64,000 nucleotides of DNA from an uncultured Colwellia sp. (GCA_913062815.1 CAJXWZ010000027.1:1-64000); one strand, 5' to 3'. Counted from the stretch's first letter, positions 40,712 through 50,294 are shown. Numbers and translations are program-made. Notes: generated from the sequence alone by a model not told the origin.

Positions 40712-40876
40712 ATAGCAATTAGCATCACTCCTCTTCCACAAAACTGTAAAAACCAACTACTTAGTTATTAATTAGAAGGTTTTTACTTTCAAATAACTAT
40801 CAACCTAAACTAACTTTCAAGTAAAAATACAGCCAATATTAAAAATGAAACTATTATTAATGGAACTGTTATGACT

Positions 40877-40892
40877 TGCATTTTGAAATGCA
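40877..40892 (+). promoter_or_regulatory. Palindrome upstream of exopolysaccharide unit B
   Basis: TGCATTT-TG-AAATGCA, 80 bases upstream of the sigma-54-like element. It shares GCATTTTG with sequences before unit C (46855) and before the activator gene (63647). It is a possible variant activator site. Confidence 0.35.
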
Positions 40893-40971
40893 TAACGAGA
40901 AAAAAACCATCTAATTTCGGCAAATAAAAAAAAACACAATAAAACGTCTTAAAAAACAATGACAAATGATT

Positions 40972-40987
40972 TGGCATGTAAATTGAT
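40972..40987 (+). promoter_or_regulatory. Sigma-54-like promoter before exopolysaccharide unit B
   Basis: TGGCATGTAAATTGAT matches the -24 half very well and has TTG at -12, but the invariant C is an A (GG-N10-GA). It lies 38 bases from the ATG at 41025, a suitable distance. It is weaker than the other sites. Confidence 0.4.
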
Positions 40988-41024
40988 ATTACTACTGTAG
41001 TATTAGAAAAAAAGGCATTTAGAC

Positions 41025-41483
41025 ATGAAACAAACTTCATTATACTGCATTTTTATTATGATTATTTTTATTTGTACAGGTTGTGTTTCTACATCGATAT
41101 ATGAGTCATTAGCATTAATCGAACAAGAAGATAACGTCGAAAACAATAAAACGGTAAATAAGCGTGTATTGACGAGCATCCATGCTTTACTTATTTCAAA
41201 GAAAGTAGCAGAACAACATCACACTTTTACTTATAAAGTGAATAATACAGAATTAAATTACAATGATAAAACAAAACTCACCAGTCTAGTAGCCAAACAA
41301 AACCAAAATATTACTATTACAATTGCACTTGCTAAAGGGACAAATAAACTCGACCAACTGGCGCTTTCGATGACACGGGCCAAGGTACTGCGACTATATA
41401 TTAGTCACTTTAATAATAAAGTAACTATTAAATTTTCTCCTAAATTGTCAACTGACACCATTAACTTAGTTATAGGTGCATAA
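41025..41483 (+). CDS. Small lipoprotein heading the exopolysaccharide operon
   Basis: Predicted lipoprotein of 152 residues with lipobox ICTGC (C20). The mature part is mostly alpha/beta with a C-terminal stretch (TRAKVLRLYISHFNNKVTIKFSP) faintly like the end of OmpA-type domains, but I cannot assign it. Its stop is one base before the ATG of the Wzz-like gene, so it belongs to the same operon and may be part of the export apparatus. Confidence 0.75.
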   Translation: MKQTSLYCIFIMIIFICTGCVSTSIYESLALIEQEDNVENNKTVNKRVLTSIHALLISKKVAEQHHTFTYKVNNTELNYNDKTKLTSLVAKQNQNITITIALAKGTNKLDQLALSMTRAKVLRLYISHFNNKVTIKFSPKLSTDTINLVIGA

Positions 41484-41484
41484 G

Positions 41485-42948
41485 ATGAACACATCAGTAA
41501 TCATAAATATTCACCTCTTTTTAGCAGCGGTTTGGCGACATAGATATTTAATCTTATTTCCAGTAATAGTATTGCCGATTATTGCTGTAATCATTTGCTT
41601 TATCGCTCCTAGGACTTGGCAAGCTTACACCACAATATTAGTACAAGAAAGTGCCAAAATGAATCCTTTTCTTGAAGACTTATCTGTATCAACTGATTTA
41701 GAAAACAGAATGACCACCCTAGATACTTTACTCCATAGCCGACATACGCTAATTAATGTCGCGCAAGATTTAGCACTAATTAATGAGGAGTCTACAGATT
41801 TTCAAAAAGACCAATTAGTTAAAGAATTATCTGCGGCACTTAAGGTCAAGTTAATAGGTAAAGATCTCGTAAAACTTATTTACCAGACTGACTCACCCGA
41901 AAATATCGTTAATGTGCTCTTAGCGGTTAGGGAAAGGTTTTTGGAAAAACTTTTGGCTCCAGAATTGTCAGCAATTGATGCATCTGAATCATTTTTAACA
42001 ACCCAATTAACATTAAAAACAGCTGATTTACAAGAATCAGAATTTAGGTTAGCTAATTTCAAACAGTATAATGCTGAACACTTGCCTAGACTTTATAGCA
42101 CAAATAGCAATCGTGTCAGTCAATTAAGCATTTTACTCGAACAGAAAAAAATCGAATTGTCGGGTGCTATTGCTGCTAAAAGAACCATTCGTACTAGGCT
42201 CGCTCAAGTTGACCCTGTGATGAGTGAAATAGAACAAAGCATAGTAAAAACTAAAAGTGAGCTGGCTATTTTACGCTCACGTTATACAGATCAACATAGT
42301 AAAGTTGAAACATCACTTAGAAAATTATCACAGCTTGAGAACGAACGAGAATCTCAAAGTAAAGCGTCATACAAGATAACTGAAGTTGACCTAAATCGTT
42401 TATGGGAGATTGCGAGTAGTATGCAAGAGGGTGAAATTGATAATAGTCAAAATCTATTATTAGTCTCACAATTGCAAGAATTACAACTCGCAGACAGCCA
42501 TGTAGAGAAAATCAAAGAGGAGATCAACTCTATTGAAAAGCAAGCTAAGACATTAAAAGCATCGCTTGCCGGAACAGCTGAAATGGAAAGGAAGTTATTA
42601 ACACTAGAGAGAGATCTTAAGGTTAAACGTGGTTTATACAGTGATTTACTATACCGCTATGAAAAAGCAAAAATAACTGGTGCACTTGGTAAATTTGAAC
42701 AACCAGAAAGAATAAAAATAATCGATGAACCATACCAACCTACCGCTCCGACAAACTTTCCAATTTCTATTTTTTTATTTGCCGGCGTTATTGGTGGTAT
42801 ATGTTTAGGTTGTGGATTAGCTTTATTCTCAGAATTAACAGATACATCGATCCGTGCAAGGTATCAACTAGAATTAATCACTTCAAGTCCAGTCATAACT
42901 CGACTGCCACGAATTATGACGAAGAAATATGTAGGAGATAACTTATGA
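41485..42948 (+). CDS. Wzz/GumC-type polysaccharide chain-length protein
   Basis: Inner-membrane co-polymerase of 487 residues that sets polymer length and connects Wzy with the outer-membrane exporter. One helix lies near residues 17-38 and one near 426-447; between them is a long periplasmic region with extended coiled coils. There is no C-terminal ATPase; that part is encoded separately at 50295. The ATG at 41485 follows AGG in the preceding gene's end; a GTG at 41476 is also in frame. It overlaps the next gene by four bases. Confidence 0.9.
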   Translation: MNTSVIINIHLFLAAVWRHRYLILFPVIVLPIIAVIICFIAPRTWQAYTTILVQESAKMNPFLEDLSVSTDLENRMTTLDTLLHSRHTLINVAQDLALINEESTDFQKDQLVKELSAALKVKLIGKDLVKLIYQTDSPENIVNVLLAVRERFLEKLLAPELSAIDASESFLTTQLTLKTADLQESEFRLANFKQYNAEHLPRLYSTNSNRVSQLSILLEQKKIELSGAIAAKRTIRTRLAQVDPVMSEIEQSIVKTKSELAILRSRYTDQHSKVETSLRKLSQLENERESQSKASYKITEVDLNRLWEIASSMQEGEIDNSQNLLLVSQLQELQLADSHVEKIKEEINSIEKQAKTLKASLAGTAEMERKLLTLERDLKVKRGLYSDLLYRYEKAKITGALGKFEQPERIKIIDEPYQPTAPTNFPISIFLFAGVIGGICLGCGLALFSELTDTSIRARYQLELITSSPVITRLPRIMTKKYVGDNL

Positions 42949-44039
42949 AAAAAGTCATTGTTCATGTTGTACAACACTTAAAGCCAGGTGGTATCGAAAG
43001 CTTTGTACTGGAGTTTCAACGAGCCGCACAACCATTTTTTGATGTACATATCATTTCTTTAGAAAAACAAAACATTAAATATTACTGGAATAATATTGAT
43101 GGTTTTAAAGATTTCATCCACATGTTAGACAAAAAACCTGGTTGGCAAGCAAACATTTTTACTCAGTTAAAGTTATTCTTCAATAAAATTAATCCTATGT
43201 ATGTACATACCCACCATATTGGCCCATTAATTTATGGTGGTATCGCAGCAAGGCTTGCCAATATTAATAATATTATACATACAGAGCATGATGCATGGCA
43301 TTTAGCTAAATTAAAACCTAGGATACTACAGAGGTTTTTCGTTACTTTGATTCGCCCTATTTATGTTGCAGACGCTGAATTTGTTGCCACACAAATAAAT
43401 CACTTAATGCCATCATTGAATCCGGTTGTAATTACTAATGGTATTGATACTACTAAATTTAAACCATCGACAGTGAGTAAACAAAAGCTACTAAAAAATG
43501 CGGGTTTACCTACAAACCTTAAATTTATTGGCTGTGCTGCTAGATTAGAGTCAATTAAAGCTCATGATGTATTAATCAAAGCACTACACAATTTGCCTGA
43601 TAATATTGGTTTATTGCTCGCTGGTACTGGTAGTTTAGAAAATAAACTAAAACAATTAGTTATTAACCTAAGTTTAGAAAAAAGAGTTTTCTTTTTAGGT
43701 CATATTGATGATATGACTACATTTTATCCATTAATAGATGTTTTTTGTCTTTCATCAAGTAACGAAGGACTTCCTTTATCCCCAATGGAAGCCCAAGCTT
43801 GTGGTGTACCTGCTGTATTAACAGATGTTGGCGGGTGTAAGGAAGCCATCTGTAGTGAAACTGGTATGGTTGTGCAACCTAATAACCCGACATTACTATC
43901 ACACGCGCTTCTATGTTCATTAAATCAAAAGACAAATCATTCCCCCAGAGCATTCATAGAAAAACAGCGCTCAATCAACAGCATGATTAAACGATATGTT
44001 TCATTAACTCGATCTGATTTAAGGAGAAAGCTATGTTAA
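42945..44039 (+). CDS. Glycosyltransferase family 4
   Basis: GT-B fold retaining glycosyltransferase of 364 residues. It begins with HVVQHLKPGGIESFV, a typical GT4 N-terminus, and has the EX7E motif at E274 and E282 (NEGLPLSPMEA). It probably adds a sugar to the lipid-linked repeat unit at the cytoplasmic membrane face. ATGA overlap with wzz. Donor and acceptor cannot be inferred. Confidence 0.9.
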   Translation: MKKVIVHVVQHLKPGGIESFVLEFQRAAQPFFDVHIISLEKQNIKYYWNNIDGFKDFIHMLDKKPGWQANIFTQLKLFFNKINPMYVHTHHIGPLIYGGIAARLANINNIIHTEHDAWHLAKLKPRILQRFFVTLIRPIYVADAEFVATQINHLMPSLNPVVITNGIDTTKFKPSTVSKQKLLKNAGLPTNLKFIGCAARLESIKAHDVLIKALHNLPDNIGLLLAGTGSLENKLKQLVINLSLEKRVFFLGHIDDMTTFYPLIDVFCLSSSNEGLPLSPMEAQACGVPAVLTDVGGCKEAICSETGMVVQPNNPTLLSHALLCSLNQKTNHSPRAFIEKQRSINSMIKRYVSLTRSDLRRKLC

Positions 44040-45217
44040 ACATTATACTGATATGTATCTTTATTTTGGCAATATTTTTAGTGACCTATCATCATGTTTT
44101 TTATCCCGTGATGCTTAAATTAGTTACTAAGAATAAAAAAATAGATAAACCTACAATTACAAACCGTCATTATACTTTTAGCGCAGAAGATAAAAAGCTA
44201 ACTTGTTTTTCTATCATTATTCCTGCATTCAATGAAGCTAAATTTATTGCAGAGAAAATTAGAAATTTGAGTTTCATTGACTATCCGAGTGACCGATATG
44301 AATTTATTTTGCTTTGTGATGGTTGTCACGATGATACTCATGATATTGCTCTGCAAACTTTCACTGAACTTTCCTGTCATGATTTAAAGTACCAATTGAT
44401 AAACTTTAAAGAAAATAGAGGCAAAGTGGCGGTTATTAAAGATGGTGTAACAAGAGCAAAATTTGACAATATCGTCTTTAGTGATGTTTCGGCCTTATTA
44501 CCAGTTAATAGTTTACTTATGTTGGACAGCCATTTTAAAAACCCTGTCGTTGGTGCTGTTTCGGGTGGATACAAATTTGCTCAAAAAGGAACCGCTGGTG
44601 AGCAATGTTATTGGCGATATCAATCTATGATTAAATCAAGAGAAAGCTCTATTGCTAGTGTTCTAGGAGCTCACGGTGCTTTTTATGCATTGAAGAAGTC
44701 TTGTTACGAAGATATTCCAACCGATACCATTAATGACGATTTTTTGATCCCCATGAATGTGATTAAACTCGGGTACCGTGTGATATATGAGCCTAGGGTT
44801 GTTGCCATAGAGCTTGAACAAGTTAATCTAGATCAAGATATGAATAGGCGTTTAAGAATAGCTGCTGGTAATTTTCAACAACTTGTTTATTTATTGCCTT
44901 TGTTATCACCTAAATATGGCTGGAATGCGATAAATTTCGCATCGGGTAAAGCATTAAGAGCAATAATGCCTTTTATATTCGTATTTATCTTGGTTTGTAA
45001 TATTTATCTTGTGCCAGTTCATCTCTTTTTTATGTTGTTATTGGCCTGCCAAATTTGTTTATATAGCTTTGTTATGCTCATTAATCTATTTCATTTTTCT
45101 CCCAAATTGAGTGCGTTAAAACTGATCTGTTATATGGTTAATGGTTACTGGTTTGCTTTAAAGGGGTCTTTAAAATACATATTTGGTTTACAAGAAAAAG
45201 TTTGGACTAAAATTTAG
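44033..45217 (+). CDS. Membrane glycosyltransferase family 2
   Basis: Processive-type GT2 protein of 394 residues. There is an N-terminal helix, then the catalytic GT-A domain (IIPAFNEAKFI, CDGCHDDT, FSDVSA, QVNLDQDMNRRLR), and three or more C-terminal helices. It resembles cellulose- or hyaluronan-synthase-related enzymes of exopolysaccharide clusters but acts here within a Wzy-type locus. It overlaps the previous gene by seven bases. Confidence 0.9.
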   Translation: MLNIILICIFILAIFLVTYHHVFYPVMLKLVTKNKKIDKPTITNRHYTFSAEDKKLTCFSIIIPAFNEAKFIAEKIRNLSFIDYPSDRYEFILLCDGCHDDTHDIALQTFTELSCHDLKYQLINFKENRGKVAVIKDGVTRAKFDNIVFSDVSALLPVNSLLMLDSHFKNPVVGAVSGGYKFAQKGTAGEQCYWRYQSMIKSRESSIASVLGAHGAFYALKKSCYEDIPTDTINDDFLIPMNVIKLGYRVIYEPRVVAIELEQVNLDQDMNRRLRIAAGNFQQLVYLLPLLSPKYGWNAINFASGKALRAIMPFIFVFILVCNIYLVPVHLFFMLLLACQICLYSFVMLINLFHFSPKLSALKLICYMVNGYWFALKGSLKYIFGLQEKVWTKI

Positions 45218-45225
45218 GGGATATT

Positions 45226-45867
45226 ATGAAACACAGTAGCTTTGTTCACCCAAGAATTTTGGTATTTAAAAGAGCTATTGATTTAGTATTTTCAATAGTA
45301 TGTTTAATACTAACGTTCCCCCTCTTTATAGTGATTGCATTAATGATAAAATTTACGTCACAAGGAAGCGTATTTTATTGTCAATTAAGAGTGGGGAAAT
45401 TAAATTCAAAAAAATTAGTTCATTTCAATATGATCAAATTTCGCACCATGGTTAACAATGCAGAAGCTATTTCGGGCGCTGTTTGGGCATCACACAATGA
45501 CAATCGACTTACCCCCATCGGTAAGTTACTTAGAAAATTTCGCCTTGATGAATTACCTCAACTTATTAATGTTATAAAAGGTGATATGTCGCTTATTGGA
45601 CCTAGACCTGAAAGACCTGAAATAGTGATAGAGCTCGATAAAAAAATCCCATTCTATTCTGAGCGTACTTACGATATAACTCCTGGAATTACAGGTTTAG
45701 CACAAGTAAATCAAGGATATGATACCTGCATTGACGATGTTAAAAATAAAATATCTTACGACTTTGCATACTCGTTATCACTTACTCAACTACATAGGTG
45801 GTTATTAATGGATTTAAATGTATTTTTTAAAACACTGCTTATTATGATGTTAGGACGTGGATTGTAA
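45226..45867 (+). CDS. Undecaprenyl-phosphate sugar phosphotransferase (WcaJ/PglC type)
   Basis: Initiating enzyme: transfers a sugar-1-phosphate from a nucleotide sugar to undecaprenyl phosphate. The 213-residue protein has the single N-terminal re-entrant helix (FKRAIDLVFSIVCLI), the catalytic region KFRTM, FRLDELPQLINVIKGDMSLIGPRPERPE and PGITGLAQV. It is the short monotopic form without the large N-terminal domain of WbaP. The location between glycosyltransferase genes fits the first step of repeat-unit assembly. Confidence 0.95.
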   Translation: MKHSSFVHPRILVFKRAIDLVFSIVCLILTFPLFIVIALMIKFTSQGSVFYCQLRVGKLNSKKLVHFNMIKFRTMVNNAEAISGAVWASHNDNRLTPIGKLLRKFRLDELPQLINVIKGDMSLIGPRPERPEIVIELDKKIPFYSERTYDITPGITGLAQVNQGYDTCIDDVKNKISYDFAYSLSLTQLHRWLLMDLNVFFKTLLIMMLGRGL

Positions 45868-45899
45868 TACGACATAATATAGAAGGATAAGTCTAACCT

Positions 45900-46781
45900 A
45901 TGACAGATATTAATGTGACTTGTATTGGTGGAGGACACGGTTTAGGCCACCTATTATCAATTATCAATGATTTTAACTTTGTTAATTTAACTGGCATTGT
46001 TACTACTACAGATAATGGTGGCTCTACCGGCCGTTTAAGAGATAGCTGCGATACAATCTCTTGGGGAGATATTCGTTATTGCTTATCAAAGCTCAGTAAA
46101 AAATCATCAACTAAAGCACTCCTGTTTGAATACAGGTTTGATAAATCAGGCGATTTATCAGGGCATAGTTTAGGAAACTTAATGTTTTGCGCCGTTGATT
46201 CCCTTTGTCTCAGACCTACTGAAACTGTGCAGGTGATGCGTGAATATCTAGACATAAAAGCAAATGTTTTACCTATGTCAGATACGGTAACTCATCTTGT
46301 AAGTCATTCATCAAATCATTCCTACTTTGGTGAAATTGCAGTTGATGATCATGCTAACCAAGGGGTGAAGAACTTGGCATTAACGCCAGCGGTAAAACCA
46401 AGTAAAGAAGTTTTAGACACTTTAAAAAATGCCGATATTTTATTTCTAGGTCCTGGAAGCTTTTATACGAGTACTCTACCTAGTTTATTAATGGGGGCAG
46501 TGATAGATGTCATTAATCAAAATACGGATCTAAAAGTCTATTTTATAACCAATGTAGAAAATGAGTTTAACAACCAATATGACGAAACACACTACCAACT
46601 CGAATTTATTAGAAAGCTTGGATTAACGAAAACAGTTCATTCATTAATTCCCCACCATCGTATATCTCATGTCACTGACCTATGTAAACCATATACCATC
46701 GCAGACCTTCCTGCCGATATTAACGGTAGACATCAACATCAATTCTTTCAAGAACAATTACTTGAACTAATTAAACTATAA
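45900..46781 (+). CDS. YvcK/GlmR-like (CofD-family) protein
   Basis: Protein of 293 residues with the CofD/YvcK nucleotide-sugar-binding fold: IGGGHGLGHLL near the N-terminus, TTDNGGSTGRLRDS, HSLGNLM and FLGPGSFYTS. Bacillus YvcK/GlmR binds UDP-GlcNAc and stimulates GlmS, steering carbon into amino-sugar synthesis. Here the gene closes an exopolysaccharide operon whose locus also has glmS, 12 kb downstream. A true CofD role in F420 synthesis is unlikely in this setting. Regulation of amino-sugar supply for the polymer is my inference. Confidence 0.85.
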   Translation: MTDINVTCIGGGHGLGHLLSIINDFNFVNLTGIVTTTDNGGSTGRLRDSCDTISWGDIRYCLSKLSKKSSTKALLFEYRFDKSGDLSGHSLGNLMFCAVDSLCLRPTETVQVMREYLDIKANVLPMSDTVTHLVSHSSNHSYFGEIAVDDHANQGVKNLALTPAVKPSKEVLDTLKNADILFLGPGSFYTSTLPSLLMGAVIDVINQNTDLKVYFITNVENEFNNQYDETHYQLEFIRKLGLTKTVHSLIPHHRISHVTDLCKPYTIADLPADINGRHQHQFFQEQLLELIKL

Positions 46782-46854
46782 CAACAAATTCACTATCTAT
46801 ATCCATTGTCAGTCTTTACCAATAGTTTTTTAAATTTATCACTTACTTTTCATT

Positions 46855-46870
46855 ATTCGCATTTTGCATT
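46855..46870 (+). promoter_or_regulatory. TTCGCATTTTGC-type element upstream of unit C
   Basis: ATTCGCATTTTGCATT, ~75 bases before the sigma-54-type promoter of the STAS-ompA-wza unit. The core TTCGCATTTTGC recurs exactly upstream of the activator gene (63647-63658), which makes it a candidate activator site. Confidence 0.4.
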
Positions 46871-46942
46871 CCATTTTGATTCCCAATGAAGCAGCAGAGT
46901 CCACGACGATAGCAACACATTGATATTGTTAGATATTATTAA

Positions 46943-46958
46943 TGGCTTAATCTTTGCA
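46943..46958 (+). promoter_or_regulatory. Sigma-54-type promoter before the STAS-ompA-wza unit
   Basis: TGGCTTAATCTTTGCA has TGGC at -24 and TTTGCA at -12 with exact GG-N10-GC spacing. Transcription would start near 46969, 28 bases before the ATG. The preceding ~160 bases contain no gene. Confidence 0.75.
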
Positions 46959-46996
46959 AATCATAATAGTGAATTAACTTAAAAGGTGGAACTGTT

Positions 46997-47347
46997 ATGT
47001 TAAAAGAAACTTATACTCTAAATAACGATTTTATTATTACACTCATTGGAAACTTTGATGCCGATACAGTAAATATCATGAAAGATGATATTGAAAAATA
47101 TAGTAAATTAAGTACAAATATCGTCTTCGATCTTAAACAAGTTCCTTTTATCGACTCGTCAGGCATTGGCGCGATCGTCTTTTTATATAAAAGAATGGTA
47201 GCCAAAGGTTTTAGTGTCAGCGTTACTGGATTAATGCAGCAACCGCTAGAGTTATTTCAAATGCTCTTTTTAGATAGCACTATAAATTGTTATCAAAGTA
47301 TCGATTGTTACTTAGAAACATCGCCCAACTTACAAGTTGCTAGCTAA
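46997..47347 (+). CDS. STAS-domain protein (anti-sigma-factor antagonist type)
   Basis: Single STAS domain of 116 residues. The loop FIDSSGIGA holds the serine (S54/S55) that is phosphorylated in SpoIIAA-type antagonists. No partner kinase or anti-sigma factor is nearby. It is the first gene of the export unit and overlaps the OmpA-type gene by one base (TAATG), so it may sense or adjust exopolysaccharide output post-translationally. The partner is unknown. Confidence 0.88.
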   Translation: MLKETYTLNNDFIITLIGNFDADTVNIMKDDIEKYSKLSTNIVFDLKQVPFIDSSGIGAIVFLYKRMVAKGFSVSVTGLMQQPLELFQMLFLDSTINCYQSIDCYLETSPNLQVAS

Positions 47348-48192
47348 TGATTATCCAGCCTAGTTTGTTGTTCTTATGCACTGTCATATTGCTAACAGGC
47401 TGTAGCTCATCCAACAAAGTCGATAAAGATATTAGTTTATTTGCTAATGGTGGCAGGTCGTCAAGTTTAGGCAAAACTCAAATGCAAATGTATATTTCCA
47501 ACGCAGAGTCACAACTGATGCTATTGGAGCAACAAGAGTCTAAACAGTGTATTTCTGGTCAGTTAGCTATTGCATACACATATTTATCGCGTGCTACAGC
47601 TGAACATAATGCTGATATGGAAAAAGATGCCTTTATAACATTGGTCGATTTGGATCGGCAATTTCGTAAAATTCGCTGTATAAATCAATATATCAATGGT
47701 CAGTTAGGCTGTGCTTATACGAATAAAAAAACAGTGCTAAAAAGCTGGTATCGTGAAGGTGACTTTAACCAGTGCACAAATACATCGATGCAAAAAAGCA
47801 GTATGAGTAATAAACACGTTTTGATCACCGAAACTCTGCATGACTTTGATCAAAATGAAATAAAACCTATCTATTATCAATCTTTAAACAAACTTATTGA
47901 TTTACTAAAAGACCATCCCAACTCAAAACTACTCATTAGTGGCCATACTGATAGCAAAGGCAGTGATGTATATAACATGTTGTTAAGCCAAAAAAGAGCT
48001 AATAGCGTGGCAAAATACTTTACCGATAGAGGGGTTGTTGCAGCACAATTAAGTATTCAAGGTCAAGGAGAAAACAATATCAGGGAATTAGAAAAAAGTG
48101 ATGTGTCTAGAGTGTTTAATCGCTATACATCTCTGACCTTGCTCTTAAATAAGCGTGGAAACAATACTATAAAGGATGTTGACCATGACTAA
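47347..48192 (+). CDS. OmpA-family outer-membrane lipoprotein
   Basis: Lipoprotein of 281 residues with lipobox LLTGC (C19) and a C-terminal OmpA-like peptidoglycan-binding domain (~158-275: HDFDQNEIKP, ISGHTDSKGSD, LSQKRANSVAKYF, GQGENN). The central part (~50-140) has three or four cysteines. It should sit in the outer membrane and anchor to peptidoglycan, stabilising the exporter whose gene follows with a short overlap. The last two codons of this gene cover the ribosome-proximal region of the next. Confidence 0.88.
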   Translation: MIIQPSLLFLCTVILLTGCSSSNKVDKDISLFANGGRSSSLGKTQMQMYISNAESQLMLLEQQESKQCISGQLAIAYTYLSRATAEHNADMEKDAFITLVDLDRQFRKIRCINQYINGQLGCAYTNKKTVLKSWYREGDFNQCTNTSMQKSSMSNKHVLITETLHDFDQNEIKPIYYQSLNKLIDLLKDHPNSKLLISGHTDSKGSDVYNMLLSQKRANSVAKYFTDRGVVAAQLSIQGQGENNIRELEKSDVSRVFNRYTSLTLLLNKRGNNTIKDVDHD

Positions 48193-50293
48193 ATTATTAA
48201 TAAATTCTTTGTTGTGTCTATTTATTAGCATGAGTCAAGCCCAAGAGTTCGACGTTATCATTAAGCCAGGTGATGTATTACAAATTGAAATACCAGGAGA
48301 AATTGATTTCGAAAACAGTTTTCAAGTAAAGCGGGATGGCACGCTCAATTTGCCTGAAGTAGGTAAAGTTTCAATTGTTGGTAAAACACTTACTCAAGTA
48401 AACGAAGACCTAGCTAAACTATTAGGCAAAGAATATCGCGCTATAAATAATTTTAAGGTTTATTTGATTGAAAGGCGAGTACCGATTCAAGTGTTAGGCT
48501 TTGTTGAAACTCCTGGAATGATAGATTTACCTCAAGACGGAAATATACAAATGGCACTGCAAAAAGCAGGAGGTGCCGTAGCAGGTGCTCAACTCGATAG
48601 GATACAGCTGAACCGTCAAGGTAAGGTAACTGTCTTTGATTATAAAAAATATTTAGACACAGGCAACTTTGCAATTCTACCTAAAATTGAGCCCTTAGAT
48701 GTAATATTTGTACCTGCCTCGCCTTTAATTGGTAATGTTCAAATGGATTTCGATGCAGCAACCTTATCAGCTAGTGGTGATGGTTCCGAGGCAAAAACCG
48801 CAATTAAGGTATTTGGTGAAGTACTTAAACCTGGTGTATTTTCTTTTAAAGAAGGTAATACCGTTGTTGATATGTTGATGCGAGCTGGTGGCGTAACACG
48901 CTATGCCGGCGTTGAACATATTCGCGTAATTAACAATGGTACACCTGAGTTTTTTGACCTAAAAACATATTTAGATACCGGTGATGCTTCTCATATGCCA
49001 AAAATCACTGCAGGGTCAACCTTATTTATTCCTATACAAGAAGAGGAAGTTAAAAGCGGCCTACGGACGGTTTATGTCATGGGAGAAGTCTTTAAGCCAG
49101 GAGCATATGAAGCGCCCGCAGGCACTAAATTTTTTGATATATTAGCCAATGCGGGAGGTCCCACTCGATTTGCCGAGTCTAGAAAAATTAGAATTATTCG
49201 CACAACAGGTAAGGTTGATGCTTTTGACTTACAAGCTTATACAGAAGGATTAACACAAGTCGAAATTCCCACGATATCGCCAGGAGATGCACTTTTTATT
49301 CCTGAAAAAACCGACATGAATGAAAAATCTTGGCTTAAGATCACCCCTGATAGAGCTATTAAAGTAATAGGGGCGGTGAAAAAACCTGGTCGATATGAAT
49401 GGGGCGATGAAATGAGTTTTCTTGATATTTTAGCTCATGCTGGTGGACCCACTCAAGATGCTGACATGTCTCAAATAATAGTACTTAAGAAAGATCAAAA
49501 GAAACGGATGCCGCCTTTCGATTTAGACAGTTTTGTCGCAGAAGGAGGTGATTTTTCTTTATTACCCAAAGTATCGGCCGGAGACACTATTTTTATCAGT
49601 GAACGGCCACGTGATGTTATCGATAATAAAGCTCGGTGGTTACGTCAATCTCAAGAGTCTTCAATTTATGTCTTTGGGCAGGTAGGCCAACCAGGGCGAT
49701 ATGCTTTTAATAATAAATTACACTTTTTAGATATACTTTCAGCCGCTGATGGGCCGAACCAACACGCCGATATTCACAATATAAAAATTACCCATCGTAA
49801 TAATTTTGAAAGTAAGGTCAGCACGCTTGATTTAGGTTTGTACTTCGAAACAGGCGATGAAACCCTGTTACCCTTAGTGAAATCGGGTGACACTATTTAC
49901 GTACCAGAGAGAAACAAACCATGGTTCGACAATAAAAAAGAACAAACGGTTCGAATAATAGGTGCAGTAGAAAAACCTGGACGCTACAAGTTCAGCTCAG
50001 ACATGACAATATTAGATATATTGGCTGAGTCAGGAGGCCCAACTCAAACAGCTTATTTAGAAAAGATTATGGTTGTAAATATCTCTCGAAGTTATTCAAA
50101 AGAAAATGTCAGTAAAGTTTTTGATTTAGAAATGTTTATTGAACATCCTGATTTTACCAAATTACCCATGGTGCGTGTTGGAGACACAATATTTGTACCT
50201 GACATATCTCAAAGTAATTGGAATGTATTTATGTCTAATGTCAAAGACATGCTAAGTGTAGTTTCGCTTGTTGCCATTGTTGGAGGGTTATAA
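48185..50293 (+). CDS. Wza-type polysaccharide exporter with six SLBB domains
   Basis: Outer-membrane polysaccharide export protein of 702 residues from the ATG at 48185 (AAAGG nine bases upstream; an ATG at 48176 lies too close to that site). A signal peptide ends at SQAQ, followed by a Poly_export domain (IIKPGDVLQIEIPGE, VKRDGTLNLPEVG). Six SLBB repeats follow, each with the core (G).V..PG.(Y/F) and a ...DIL..AGG turn; the usual E. coli Wza, of ~380 residues, has far fewer. The C-terminus is a short amphipathic helix like the pore helix of Wza. It would form an unusually long periplasmic conduit. Confidence 0.92.
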   Translation: MTKLLINSLLCLFISMSQAQEFDVIIKPGDVLQIEIPGEIDFENSFQVKRDGTLNLPEVGKVSIVGKTLTQVNEDLAKLLGKEYRAINNFKVYLIERRVPIQVLGFVETPGMIDLPQDGNIQMALQKAGGAVAGAQLDRIQLNRQGKVTVFDYKKYLDTGNFAILPKIEPLDVIFVPASPLIGNVQMDFDAATLSASGDGSEAKTAIKVFGEVLKPGVFSFKEGNTVVDMLMRAGGVTRYAGVEHIRVINNGTPEFFDLKTYLDTGDASHMPKITAGSTLFIPIQEEEVKSGLRTVYVMGEVFKPGAYEAPAGTKFFDILANAGGPTRFAESRKIRIIRTTGKVDAFDLQAYTEGLTQVEIPTISPGDALFIPEKTDMNEKSWLKITPDRAIKVIGAVKKPGRYEWGDEMSFLDILAHAGGPTQDADMSQIIVLKKDQKKRMPPFDLDSFVAEGGDFSLLPKVSAGDTIFISERPRDVIDNKARWLRQSQESSIYVFGQVGQPGRYAFNNKLHFLDILSAADGPNQHADIHNIKITHRNNFESKVSTLDLGLYFETGDETLLPLVKSGDTIYVPERNKPWFDNKKEQTVRIIGAVEKPGRYKFSSDMTILDILAESGGPTQTAYLEKIMVVNISRSYSKENVSKVFDLEMFIEHPDFTKLPMVRVGDTIFVPDISQSNWNVFMSNVKDMLSVVSLVAIVGGL

Positions 50294-50294
50294 T

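Larger units (their letters stand above)
40712..41024. other. 313-base intergenic region before the exopolysaccharide genes
   Basis: No gene is seen. It holds the palindrome TGCATTTTGAAATGCA (40877-40892) and a sigma-54-like element at 40972-40987, both listed separately, plus a weak AAAACC...GGTTTTT stem near 40750-40785 that could end the upstream transcript. Confidence 0.5.

Noticed and set aside
45900-46781. CofD enzyme for coenzyme F420 synthesis
   Set aside because: No other F420 gene is present and the setting is polysaccharide synthesis; YvcK/GlmR-like regulation fits better.
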